From UBA7236 sp964638865 (GTDB taxonomy: Bacteria; Bacteroidota; Bacteroidia; Chitinophagales; BACL12): DNA of 32,657 bases. This document shows, in pieces, positions 1-8,164 of this stretch. The stretch spans positions 1 through 32,657 of the forward strand of contig CAZXBG010000028.1 in NCBI GenBank assembly GCA_964638865.1. Reading direction: 5' to 3'. The notes under the pieces were generated by a model. That model was not told where the DNA came from. It saw only the letters and a program-made list of their open reading frames with translations, and did no database searches. Every line of letters starts with the position of its first letter. Within the stretch, counting starts at the first letter, position 1. Position numbers and translations under genes: made by a program.

Positions 1-101
1 AATTAAAATTGTAAGTAATTGATTATCAAAAAAGTCTTCTACTAAACAACTTCAGTAGTATTAATTGCAATATTAATAATGCCAGGTTCATGTGAAGTAT
101 T

Positions 102-644
102 TCATCTTTGAATTTTCGTTACCAACTTGTTCCATCCGGATACCCTGCCATAAGAATTTACAATAAAATTAATTGTGTTATTGGCAAATGCAGGGTGTGG
201 CGTGGAAAATTGTTCTAATTTCAATTTATTCATATTATATAGTGCCTTCATCATTGTTTTCATTGTCACTGGTTTATCTTCAGATATATTTGAACTTATT
301 TTAAACAATTGGTGAGTATCGGAACATGGCATTTATTTTACTGTCATTTCAACTTGTTCGCTGTCTTTATTGGAAATAGAATGTGGAATTCCTTATGGTA
401 CCATTATTTCTTCGCCGGCTTTTTTAATTATTGTTTTACCATTTACTTTAAATTTCATTTCCCCTTTTAAAATAATAAAGTATTCGTCCACATGCGCGTG
501 GTAATGCATGGGAACCATTCCGCCTTTTTCCATTTTGTAATGCATAACGAAGGAATCTTCATCAAATGACTGTGGATGAAAAGTTTCTTTTCCAAATTTG
601 AATGGTTTGTAAATACTGGAGTTCGTATTAATTTTATTTGGTTT
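102..644 (-). pseudogene. Cupin-domain protein, broken by two in-frame TAA stops
   Basis: One minus-strand frame runs from 644 to 102 and reads as a small cupin protein, but it carries TAA stops at 393-395 and 333-335. The first part holds the cupin metal-binding core (HYHAHVDEYFIILKGE, about residues 35-50), with His and Glu placed as in cupin motif 1. After the first stop the frame continues with GIPHSISNKD, the second cupin motif, and after the second stop with a C-terminal extension ending near GWNKLVTK. There is no normal start codon: the frame opens just after a TAA at 645-647. No frameshift is needed to join the three pieces, so they are the remains of one gene. Function would have been a sugar-isomerase-like or regulatory cupin of unknown substrate. 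Nonsense decay is favoured over sequencing error because two separate stops and a lost start are present. Confidence 0.8.
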
Positions 645-774
645 TTAATTTTGATTTCGCTTAAAATATTTCGCAGATTATTTAACATATTAAACAGGCT
701 GCAAATCTTTATTCAACGAGCAATTCTTATTTTATTTTGTCGCGGTTCGAAAGTATCAAAAATACAGTATGATT

Positions 775-1560
775 TTAAAATTGCCGTCCCAATCTAGTCG
801 GATCATTGAGGTCTACCCAATAAATATGGATAGGCTCGCTTTCATCCTGCTGTCCATTTTGGTTTTCATCTAATTTAGCAAACACATATATAAAATCATT
901 TTCCGGATCATACTCCGATTTTAATACAGAATAATTTTCCGGTACAAGTGCATTTTGTTTGTCGCCATTTATGTTGAATAAATAGAATCTCCGGAGGTCT
1001 TTAATATTTATAAATCCATCTTTATTGGTGTCGTTGTTGTAAACGGAAACCATGAAATAATTCCTGCTTACAGGTTTAAAGTTTAAAGTGTCTTTAGAAT
1101 ATGCAGGGTAATAAAGTGTTTTGATCAATACCGGTTTCTCAAAAAAGTTTCTCTGTTTATTTGTATTGATATCATAATGTGAAATATTTACCATATTATA
1201 ACCATACACCGCTACAATCCCGGGCATGAAATTGTTATTCCATTGGTTTCCTGAGGTATTAGCAATATCGGTATAATTCCCATAATAATCATTTGAACCA
1301 ATAAAATTGGCTTTTCTTTCCTTATTAAAATTCACCTTATAAATAGTAGTTAACCGAATATTCTGAATTCCGGTCAAAAGCACATTGCTTGGTCGGGTAT
1401 CAAATTTTAAAGAATCCTGGTTAATCCAGTTTGCCTGGTCTTCTTCGTTATCTGCTGCAGTGGGTCTAACCTGAAATCCTTTTTCTTCAAGATGATCTTC
1501 TTTGCAACCGGCAAGGATCAAAAGAATTACCACGGCGAATATGGTAGGTATGGTTTTCAT
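775..1560 (-). CDS. Secreted lipoprotein with EF-hand-like calcium loops
   Basis: The predicted protein (261 aa from the chosen start) opens with a lysine, a hydrophobic stretch and the lipobox LILAGC, so it should be a lipid-anchored envelope protein. I chose the Met at 1560 instead of the one three codons upstream (1569) because it gives a standard lipoprotein signal peptide. The mature part has no family I recognise. Near the C-terminus the segment DTNKDGFINIKDL matches a dockerin/EF-hand calcium loop, and DENQNGQQDESE looks like a second acidic loop. These are common in Bacteroidota surface proteins. It lies about 34 bases downstream of the SRPBCC gene on the same strand, so the two are probably co-transcribed. 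The function is unknown. Confidence 0.85.
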   Translation of the reverse strand: MKTIPTIFAVVILLILAGCKEDHLEEKGFQVRPTAADNEEDQANWINQDSLKFDTRPSNVLLTGIQNIRLTTIYKVNFNKERKANFIGSNDYYGNYTDIANTSGNQWNNNFMPGIVAVYGYNMVNISHYDINTNKQRNFFEKPVLIKTLYYPAYSKDTLNFKPVSRNYFMVSVYNNDTNKDGFINIKDLRRFYLFNINGDKQNALVPENYSVLKSEYDPENDFIYVFAKLDENQNGQQDESEPIHIYWVDLNDPTRLGRQF

Positions 1561-1594
1561 TATATACATTTTAATTTGGCACTTATTTTAAGCC

Positions 1595-2098
1595 CTATTG
1601 ATACAAATACGGTTCATTATTATAAGCCAGTTTCCTCACATTTTCCAAGACTCTATTCATATAAGTTTTCCAAAATGTTTTGGTAAATAACCAATTTAAT
1701 GGGTATAATAAACCAATTTCAGAATGCAAAGTATAGGTATATTCTACCAATATTTTATTTGGTTCGAGTTCAGTGGTTTTCCATTCGCCGGTAAATTTGT
1801 TAAATCCAAGCATCCACGCCTGAAAATCGCTTACTTCAATTTTCCAATATTTATTTTCCACGCGTTCAATTACTTTGTCAACGGAAGCCCAGCCCCCTTT
1901 TTGTGAGATGGATTTAGCTACAAACACCTTTTTGCTATATCCGGGTTTTCCCCAATTTTCATCCTCTGTGCAATGTGTAACCTTTGGCATGATACCGAAT
2001 CCCGAATGCACTTTTGATACATCGCATAACATGGGAGTTTTAAATGCCCTTTCGAGAGAGCAGTTGTAGATGGTTTCTACTTTAATTTTTGTGATCAT
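1595..2098 (-). CDS. SRPBCC (START/Bet v 1-like) family protein
   Basis: This 167-aa protein starts with the typical SRPBCC opening, a beta strand followed by a helix (TIYNCSLERAFKTPM), and continues with alternating strands and a long C-terminal helix (TFWKTYMNRVLENVRKLA). The fold is a helix-grip cavity that binds small hydrophobic ligands; members include polyketide cyclases and lipid-transfer proteins. No signal peptide is seen, so it should be cytoplasmic. Length fits the family. It is the first gene of a likely two-gene unit with the lipoprotein just downstream. The family assignment rests on overall pattern, not on catalytic residues, and the ligand cannot be predicted. Confidence 0.75.
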   Translation of the reverse strand: MITKIKVETIYNCSLERAFKTPMLCDVSKVHSGFGIMPKVTHCTEDENWGKPGYSKKVFVAKSISQKGGWASVDKVIERVENKYWKIEVSDFQAWMLGFNKFTGEWKTTELEPNKILVEYTYTLHSEIGLLYPLNWLFTKTFWKTYMNRVLENVRKLAYNNEPYLYQ

Positions 2099-2297
2099 TT
2101 TAACTGATTGTTTTTATTTAAAGGTTTATGATGTTCTGATTTTCGGTCGCAAATACACGTTTCCTGATAGGCTGCAAAAATAAGGAGTTTTATATTAGGA
2201 ATAGTTATGCTAACAAACCGATTAATGTGTTACGTTAGCTTATTTTATCCCCGCATTAACATTTTTCTGATAAGTACGAATTATTTTCCGTTTTGGG

Positions 2298-2553
2298 GAT
2301 ATTGTGGAAAATATAGCGGAAACAACTTTTCTGCCATTAAAGGTCTATCCTAATCCGGCAATTTTTTTTATATTGATCTTAATGAAAAACAATTTTCAAG
2401 AGATTCGAAATTGGAGATATTAAATATGCTGGGCGAAATATTGTTTGTTACAACACTGCATTCAGCACAGGAAGAAATTAATGTAAACAATTTTGCGGAT
2501 GGTTTATATTTAATCAAAGTGCTAAACGGAGAACAAACTTTTATATCATCACT
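2298..2553 (+). pseudogene. Orphan T9SS type A sorting-domain tail, frameshifted
   Basis: The plus strand encodes a T9SS C-terminal sorting domain with no gene body in front of it. LPLKVYPNPA (about 2328-2357) is the classic start of the domain. The frame then has to change at the T run near 2359-2366 to continue as FFYIDLNEKQFSRDSKLEI, LNMLGE and FADGLYLIKVLNG, which are the later strands of the same domain. An in-frame TAA lies at 2271-2273, so there is no cargo upstream in this frame. The piece runs into the N gap at 2554. It is either the remnant of a deleted secreted protein or a homopolymer error in an already truncated gene. Confidence 0.75.
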
Positions 2554-2653
2554 NNNNNNNNNNNNNNNNNNNNNNNNNNNNNNNNNNNNNNNNNNNNNNN
2601 NNNNNNNNNNNNNNNNNNNNNNNNNNNNNNNNNNNNNNNNNNNNNNNNNNNNN
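2554..2653. other. Assembly gap of exactly 100 N
   Basis: A run of 100 N joins two contigs. It removes the last residues of the orphan T9SS tail on the plus strand and most of a cupin gene on the minus strand. The real gap size is unknown. Unlike the second gap in this window, the flanks do not repeat each other. Confidence 0.99.
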
Positions 2654-2728
2654 CTCAGCCACAATTCGTGGATTCCAATGGTCGTTGAATAGAGATAGTT
2701 TTTCAACAATATTAATTTTTTCCATCAT
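2654..2728 (-). CDS. Cupin-family protein, N-terminal fragment cut by the gap
   Basis: Only the first 24-25 codons are visible before the N run. They read MEKINIVEKLSLF followed by NDHWNPRIVAE, which is the usual opening of small mannose-6-phosphate-isomerase-like cupins of about 110-120 aa. Two ATG codons are adjacent (2726-2728 and 2723-2725), and either could be the start. The metal-binding cupin motifs would lie inside the missing sequence, so whether the gene is intact cannot be judged. It is on the same strand as the cupin pseudogene about 2 kb away but is not a copy of it. Confidence 0.6.
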
Positions 2729-2769
2729 CGTTCTTTTTAAACTGATATTTAATTGATTTGTGTATAAAA

Positions 2770-3393
2770 TTAATTGCTATACGGATCCATAATGCCCTTC
2801 GGATTATATTGTTTTATTTTTGTCAGTTGTTTTTTGTTTATACTTGATGGTATTTTATTTGAATATATGTATTCGTTTTTACCAACTAAAAGACTGTATC
2901 TCAGGCTCACCTTTTTTTTGCCTGAAAATTTTGGAATTTCAAAAGCCCAATATTCATTGGGATTCAAATAAACTTTATGGTAACTATTTCCACAAAAACT
3001 ACTTGGCAAATACTCTATAGGCCTCCATTTTCCTCTGTAAAAAACTTCTGCAATTACATAGAGTCTGCTATCTGATGCACTAAGATTTACTATTGTGTCA
3101 CTATTGTTACCTAAATACAATGTGTAACCGTTTTACTGGTCAATAAAGGTAACAATGTTACTATTATCAATTTTTAGGAATAGACCCTGTTCCGGAAATT
3201 TCAAACTATCGTTCATTTTTTGAGGCAAATTTTCTGAACTCCCAAAACCTCCTAATGCTTGTGTGTCTAGTATGTTCGATCCTGCATAAATGGACCCGCG
3301 CAACATAAAATCAATATTTAAGTCTTTAGTCTGCCCATAAATATTAGAACAGAGAATTAATAATGTTAAACCGGATAGAATAGTGTTTCTCAT
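2770..3393 (-). pseudogene. Secreted protein of unknown function, split by an in-frame TAA
   Basis: Two open stretches on the minus strand, 3393-3133 and 3129-2770, lie in the same reading frame and are separated only by the TAA at 3133-3135. Read through, they give one protein of about 207 codons. It begins with a signal peptide (MRNTILSGLTLLILCSNIYG, cleaved before QTK). After the stop it continues as a beta-rich domain (NGYTLYLGNNSDTIVNLSAS) and ends at DPYSN. The downstream piece has no signal peptide of its own and only a TTG as a possible start, which supports a single broken gene over two genes. I do not recognise the family. A sequencing error at one base cannot be excluded. Confidence 0.7.
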
Positions 3394-3493
3394 TGTAAGT
3401 TTTAAGATGTTAATTTCACATCGGGCGAAATCAAAGTTAGTTTAAAACAATAAGATTCGGTATTAGTGCTTTTATTATTACATTCCTTGCATT

Positions 3494-4051
3494 TTACAGC
3501 ATTCGTTTTTGTTCTCCGCTAATTTTTATCGTTTTTTCAAGTCTTGTTATACTTGTTTTTTTCTGTTTAGCACTCATTATCCAATGGATCATTACCTTTT
3601 TATAGGATGGAGCTTGTCCGTTAAAAAAGTGCCATGCTACCTTATTCTTTTTAAATTGATTTTTAAATTTTGGAGAAAGATCAAGCGGTTCCTTTTCATA
3701 GGAATACACCCCAACCCTGTTTTCTTTTCTTAATTCAAAGGCCTTTTGCCCTTCGGTAGTCATAAGTCCTGCTTTAGTGAGATCCTCTACCTTTTTAATG
3801 TTGATATCGCTCCAATTACTATTCTTTTTTCGGGGTGTAAAACGATTGCAGTAACTTTCTTTATCAATAGATCTTCTTACACCATCTATCCAACCAAAAC
3901 AAAGAGCCTGATCAACCGAATCCGACCATGTCATCGACGGTTTACCACTTCCCAATTTGTAATATCCAACAAATATTTCTGTTTCCTTTTTGTGATTTAT
4001 TTTTAACCACCTTCTGAACTCTTCGGGGGTTTGGAAAAAGATTGGGGACAC
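3494..4051 (-). CDS. YdeI/OmdA-type protein
   Basis: This 185-aa protein matches the YdeI/OmpD-associated family: the N-terminal TPEEFRRWLKINH, the central SVDQALCFGWIDGVRRSID, FTPRKKNSNWSDINIKKVED, and a basic C-terminus. Family members are small proteins linked to stress or bacteriocin tolerance, but the biochemical role is not established. The start is a GTG at 4049-4051. It fits the family N-terminus (SPIFFQTPEEFRRW), and no ATG precedes it in a plausible place. There is no signal peptide. The gene stands alone: about 100 bases separate it from the split gene downstream, and a 285-base spacer lies upstream. Confidence 0.8.
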   Translation of the reverse strand: MSPIFFQTPEEFRRWLKINHKKETEIFVGYYKLGSGKPSMTWSDSVDQALCFGWIDGVRRSIDKESYCNRFTPRKKNSNWSDINIKKVEDLTKAGLMTTEGQKAFELRKENRVGVYSYEKEPLDLSPKFKNQFKKNKVAWHFFNGQAPSYKKVMIHWIMSAKQKKTSITRLEKTIKISGEQKRML

Positions 4052-4250
4052 TTTATTTGATGTTGATTTAATTGATTTATATTCTAAAAGACTAATTTCT
4101 ACTATGCAATTTATTTTAATTTTCTTTATGGGTCCTTAGTATTTACCGATGGAGAACCAAATGTAATATTTTTTGCAATTAAATGTTTGGCGAGTAAAAT
4201 TAATTTTCTCAATTCATTTTAAAGAATTTTGGTTGAGTATTAACGCTTCC

Positions 4251-4294
4251 ATACATGACGCATCATTTCTATACATAATGGCTTGGTCATGTAT
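4251..4294. repeat. Inverted repeat with 9-bp arms in the spacer upstream of the YdeI gene
   Basis: ATACATGAC at 4251-4259 is matched by its exact reverse complement GTCATGTAT at 4286-4294, with 26 bases between. It sits in the 285-base spacer between the stop of the AbiEii-like gene (4337) and the start of the YdeI gene (4051), both on the minus strand. There is no T run, so it is a poor terminator; it could be an operator or chance. I see no gene in the rest of the spacer. Confidence 0.45.
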
Positions 4295-4336
4295 AGCTTA
4301 CGTGTAATTTCTTTACATGTATTTAGATCGTAATTA

Positions 4337-4762
4337 CTATTTTTCATCTTCGCTTACTTTAAATGATTTTTTAAATTGTTTAAATACAATTTTTGGATCG
4401 ATGTTATTTAATCCCATTTCCTTGAAAATAGTTTTATCCGGAAGATCAGTTGTTATTAATTCTGCGAACTTATTTACGTGTGCTGGTATTGTTGCAGGTA
4501 AATCAAATTCAGATTCCGGAGTGAGCATTACCGTTAATCGAAAAACATCTGTTTTATGCTTTCGTAACTGTTTTGCATCTTCTTTGCCACCCTTTTCAAT
4601 CCTTTCCTTGATTTCCAAAAATGCTTTTGCTTTTAAGCATATCAAAGCTTCAATATTTGCATGGTGTAATCCATCTTCAAATTGACTGTTTTCAATAATG
4701 TATTTGTAATAGTCTAAACAAATGCCGTGAAATTTTTCCAATTCAAGTGAAATTTTCTTCAC
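4337..4762 (-). CDS. Helical protein resembling the C-terminal part of AbiEii-type nucleotidyltransferases
   Basis: This 141-aa, probably cytoplasmic protein is mostly helical. The segment DGLHHANIEALICLKAKAFL, followed by KQLRKHKTDVFRLTVML, resembles the C-terminal half of AbiEii/nucleotidyl-transferase-like proteins, as far as I can recall the family. The N-terminal catalytic half with its Gly-Ser and Asp-x-Asp residues is absent. Its ATG overlaps the dsbD stop by four bases (4759-4762), so translation may be coupled to dsbD. No toxin or antitoxin partner is seen next to it. Either this is a truncated nucleotidyltransferase that ended up fused behind dsbD, or it is a small family of its own. 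The gene call is firmer than the family call. Confidence 0.5.
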   Translation of the reverse strand: MKKISLELEKFHGICLDYYKYIIENSQFEDGLHHANIEALICLKAKAFLEIKERIEKGGKEDAKQLRKHKTDVFRLTVMLTPESEFDLPATIPAHVNKFAELITTDLPDKTIFKEMGLNNIDPKIVFKQFKKSFKVSEDEK

Positions 4763-7191
4763 TTCTCCGCCACAACCCCAATACTCTTAAAAGTCTCAAT
4801 CCCGCATTCTAAAAATCCCTGATAAGCCTCCTCATCCGGAGTGTAACCTCGTGGTTGATTCAATACTTTCCCATCAGGTGCAATTAATACGTAGTAAGGT
4901 TGAGAGTTGGTATTAAATTCGCGAGCCTGAAAATCGCTCCATTTATTTCCTATACTGCGCACTTTATTTCCGGTATATTCCGATATATACTGATCTTCTA
5001 ATCGCAGTGCTTTTTTATCGTCAACATATAAACTCACCAGAATATATTCTTCATTAATTAATTTATATACTTCCTCATTTGGCCATACATGTTCTTCCAT
5101 TTTGCGACAATTTACACATGCCCAGCCGGTGAAATCTATCATGATTGGTTTGTTTACTTCCTTTGCATACGCTACTGCTTCGTCCATATCGTGAAAACAA
5201 TTTAATGCGAGCGGACACTCACTATCATAGTGATAAATACTGTAAAACATCGGGGGAGTAAATCCGCTTATCAATGCTAAATTTCTTCCTTTTTGTAATC
5301 CACTTGCAAAATAAAGTGTTAGTGCTAAAAAAAGCAAAGCAAATGTTGCTCTTGGAATTCCGAATTTCACCTTTTTATTGTCGTGCGGAAAACGTATAAC
5401 TCCGATAAGATATAAAAAAGTAAGCAGTGAAAATAGAGCCCAAAGCCCCAAAAATATTTCACGTTTTAAAAATCCCCAGTGGTAGGCAAGATCTACATTC
5501 GATAAAAATTTAATAGCAAATGCAAGTTCAATAAATGCAAAAACAATTTTTACTTCATTTAACCATCCACCACTTTTAGGCAATTTATTTAAGAGTTGCG
5601 GAAATAATGCCAATAAGGTAAATGCCAAGGCGAATGCTGCCCCAAATCCAACCATACCGGCACTCAGTGCTGCGCCTCCTCCCTTTAAACTATTTGCTAA
5701 TAATGATCCAAGTATTGGGCCGGTGCATGAAAAAGAAACAATACATAAGGTTACAGCCATAAAAAAAATACCGAGTAGTCCTCCCACATCAGAAGCACTG
5801 TCGGTTTTATTTGCCCATTTAGCAGGTAATTTAATTTCAAATAAACCAAATAGTGATAATGCAAATAAAATGAACACAAAAAAGAAAACCATATTCACTA
5901 TATTATTCGTAGAAAATGCATTTAATGCATCACCGGATAATCCAAATAATAAAAAAGGCAGCGATACCAAAAAATAAACTAATATAATACTGAAACCATA
6001 AAATGAAGCTTCGAAAATTCCTTTTTTTCTGCTCGCTGATCTTTTGGTGAAAAAAGAAATTGTAAATGGTATCATCGGAAAGGTACAAGGCATTAATAAT
6101 CCAATTAATCCACCAATAAATCCTAATATAAATGTGCTGAACAAACCTTTATTATTTGCATTGGTAATTTCCTGATCAATTTTGGGATCGCATTGTGCTT
6201 GTCGTGCATAAGCCGTATCCACAACAAATTTTCCAAAACTATTTGCCGGAGCTGCGGAAGCTCCGGTGTCGGTTTCTATAATCTCTATTATTGCTCCACC
6301 ACTTAATTTAAAGGTGAAATCTTTTTGTTTGAATTTACATTGTATTGCATCACATGTTTGAAAATCAATATATCCGCTTATGGTTGCATTTGCTGAATCA
6401 ACTCTGATTTTCTGACGAATCTCTACCTTATCGTGATAATATTTTGTTATCTTGTTTTTAAATAATGGTTCAGGTTTATTTTCCGCTTCACCAATTTCTT
6501 CTGCTTTTCCAATTAATTGAAAGTTTTTCCCCGCATTTTCAAAAACAAATTTCATAGGTTGCGCTCCACCTTCCGGTGAATCTTGTGAATATAACTTCCA
6601 CGTTGGTGCAATGGTGGCATTAAATTTTAACCAATACTCCGTATCATTTATTTTTTCTGTACTGATTATCCAGGTTACCGGATCTTTTATTTTGGAATAA
6701 TCCGTTGTCAAATTTCCGTTATAAAGATTAGTTGATGCGGTAAGGTCAAAATTAAAATCATGCGAAAATGCCATACATTGTTTATCGTCGCAACTCATAA
6801 AATCGATATACCCTTTAACGGTCACATTTTTACTGACCTTAACTGTTTGTTTGAGTACCAGTTTTTTATGATAAAATTTTATTACCTGATTTTGAAACAG
6901 CGGTTCTACTTCCTCTTCTTTTCTTCCAAGCTCGGTCATTTCCCCAATTAACTCCACACCTTCTGGTAGATCCTCAAAAATGAGTGAAGTTGGAATAGGG
7001 CCGTCTTCGGGAACATCATGCGAATACAATTTCCATCCTTCGTCAATAGCGGCAACAAAAATGAGAATATACTCATTTACAACCCCACTTGGTGTTACCG
7101 AGGTTTCCCATTTAACGGGTTTTAATAATTGGCCATTGGCTTGACTAGCGAATAAGAGTATCAGAAGAAATTGAAAAAACTTTTTTCCCAT
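4759..7191 (-). CDS. dsbD: DsbD-type thiol:disulfide interchange protein with tandem N-terminal domains
   Basis: This 810-aa protein carries electrons from cytoplasmic thioredoxin across the inner membrane to periplasmic thiols. A signal peptide (residues 1-20) is followed by two copies of the periplasmic DsbD-alpha-like domain, about 21-150 and 170-297. Each ends with a cysteine pair, C134/C139 and C280/C285 (spacing CX4C). The membrane domain (about 348-640, eight or more helices) has the expected pair of redox cysteines: C369 in MPCTFPM and C489 in FSCTGPI. The C-terminal thioredoxin-like domain has CVNC at 692-695. All redox centres are therefore present. E. coli DsbD has one alpha domain; this one has two. 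The gene lies 93 bases downstream of purQ and overlaps the following small gene by four bases. Confidence 0.92.
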   Translation of the reverse strand: MGKKFFQFLLILLFASQANGQLLKPVKWETSVTPSGVVNEYILIFVAAIDEGWKLYSHDVPEDGPIPTSLIFEDLPEGVELIGEMTELGRKEEEVEPLFQNQVIKFYHKKLVLKQTVKVSKNVTVKGYIDFMSCDDKQCMAFSHDFNFDLTASTNLYNGNLTTDYSKIKDPVTWIISTEKINDTEYWLKFNATIAPTWKLYSQDSPEGGAQPMKFVFENAGKNFQLIGKAEEIGEAENKPEPLFKNKITKYYHDKVEIRQKIRVDSANATISGYIDFQTCDAIQCKFKQKDFTFKLSGGAIIEIIETDTGASAAPANSFGKFVVDTAYARQAQCDPKIDQEITNANNKGLFSTFILGFIGGLIGLLMPCTFPMIPFTISFFTKRSASRKKGIFEASFYGFSIILVYFLVSLPFLLFGLSGDALNAFSTNNIVNMVFFFVFILFALSLFGLFEIKLPAKWANKTDSASDVGGLLGIFFMAVTLCIVSFSCTGPILGSLLANSLKGGGAALSAGMVGFGAAFALAFTLLALFPQLLNKLPKSGGWLNEVKIVFAFIELAFAIKFLSNVDLAYHWGFLKREIFLGLWALFSLLTFLYLIGVIRFPHDNKKVKFGIPRATFALLFLALTLYFASGLQKGRNLALISGFTPPMFYSIYHYDSECPLALNCFHDMDEAVAYAKEVNKPIMIDFTGWACVNCRKMEEHVWPNEEVYKLINEEYILVSLYVDDKKALRLEDQYISEYTGNKVRSIGNKWSDFQAREFNTNSQPYYVLIAPDGKVLNQPRGYTPDEEAYQGFLECGIETFKSIGVVAEK

Positions 7192-7284
7192 CAGATCGGA
7201 TTTTTGCTGTGCAAATTTAACGAATTAGGCCTCACGACAGTTCGTTAAAATGTTCTGTGACTTTATTTTTACTGTTAATTCTTA

Positions 7285-8153
7285 TTAAATATTGGCAGTG
7301 GATACAACCTTTGCCAAAAAAGACTCAAATATCATTCTCCCGTCGGTGTTTCCGAGAATTTCTTCACTTGCTCTTTCGGGGTGTGGCATCATGCCGAAAA
7401 CATTGCGTTCTTTATTGCAAATGCCGGCAATATTATATAACGATCCATTTGGATTTGATGTTTCTGTTACGTCACCATGTTCATCGCAATATCTGAAAAT
7501 TACCTGATCGTTGGCAATAATATCCTCCATTACACTTTTTTCAGCATAAAATCTNNNNNNNNNNNNNNNNNNNNNNNNNNNNNNNNNNNNNNNNNNNNNN
7601 NNNNNNNNNNNNNNNNNNNNNNNNNNNNNNNNNNNNNNNNNNNNNNNNNNNNNNTTACCTGATCGTTGGCAATAATATCCTCCATTACACTTTTTTCAGC
7701 ATAAAATCTTCCTTCTCCATGCGCAATAGGGATTTTGAGCGGATGGTGTTGTGGAACATACCTGTTGATCCTGCTTTTCGTGTTTTCAGCAGTAAGCAGG
7801 ATGTTTTTACAGATAAATTGCTGATTATTGTTCTCCAATAAAACTCCCGGAAGCAGTCCGGCTTCACATAAAATCTGGAATCCATTGCATATTCCCCAAG
7901 CAAATCCTCCCGCATTACAATGTTTGATAACAGCCTGCATTATGGGTGAAAAACGAGCAATAGAGCCAGTTCTAAGTGCATCTCCATAGGAAAATCCTCC
8001 CGGAAGCATTACACAATCATTAATAGTTAATCCACCCAAATCCTTTTGTTTGTGAAACAATTCTATTACTTCACAGCCCATTACATTGCGTAAAACATGG
8101 ATCAGATCCTGATCGCAATTGGAACCCGGAAAAGTAACAACGCCAAATCTCAT
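7285..8153 (-). CDS. purQ: Phosphoribosylformylglycinamidine synthase, glutaminase subunit (PurQ), interrupted by an artificial gap
   Basis: PurQ is the class I glutamine amidotransferase that supplies ammonia to PurL in the fourth step of purine synthesis. The N-terminal part (8153 to the gap) and C-terminal part (from the gap to 7285) join without loss once the 100 N and one copy of the 55-base duplicated flank are removed, giving 237 aa, the usual length. The nucleophile is C89 in GICNGFQ; H206 and E208 in MMPHPE complete the triad. The opening FGVVTFPGSNCDQD is typical. It follows the DUF6427-like gene by 11 bases, so it is probably the third gene of that operon. The family works with small PurL and PurS, which are not in this window. 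The apparent break is an assembly artefact. Confidence 0.95.
7500..7709. repeat. 55-base exact duplication flanking a 100-N scaffold gap (assembly artefact)
   Basis: Bases 7500-7554 and 7655-7709 are identical, and the 100 N between them lie inside purQ. Two contigs that overlapped by 55 bases were scaffolded without merging; 55 is a common assembler k-mer size. The true sequence has a single copy and no gap. Confidence 0.95.
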
Positions 8154-8164
8154 TTTTTGTAGAG

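Noticed and set aside
7685..7915. Separate 76-codon frame next to the gap
   Set aside because: It is out of frame with purQ and is a shadow of it.
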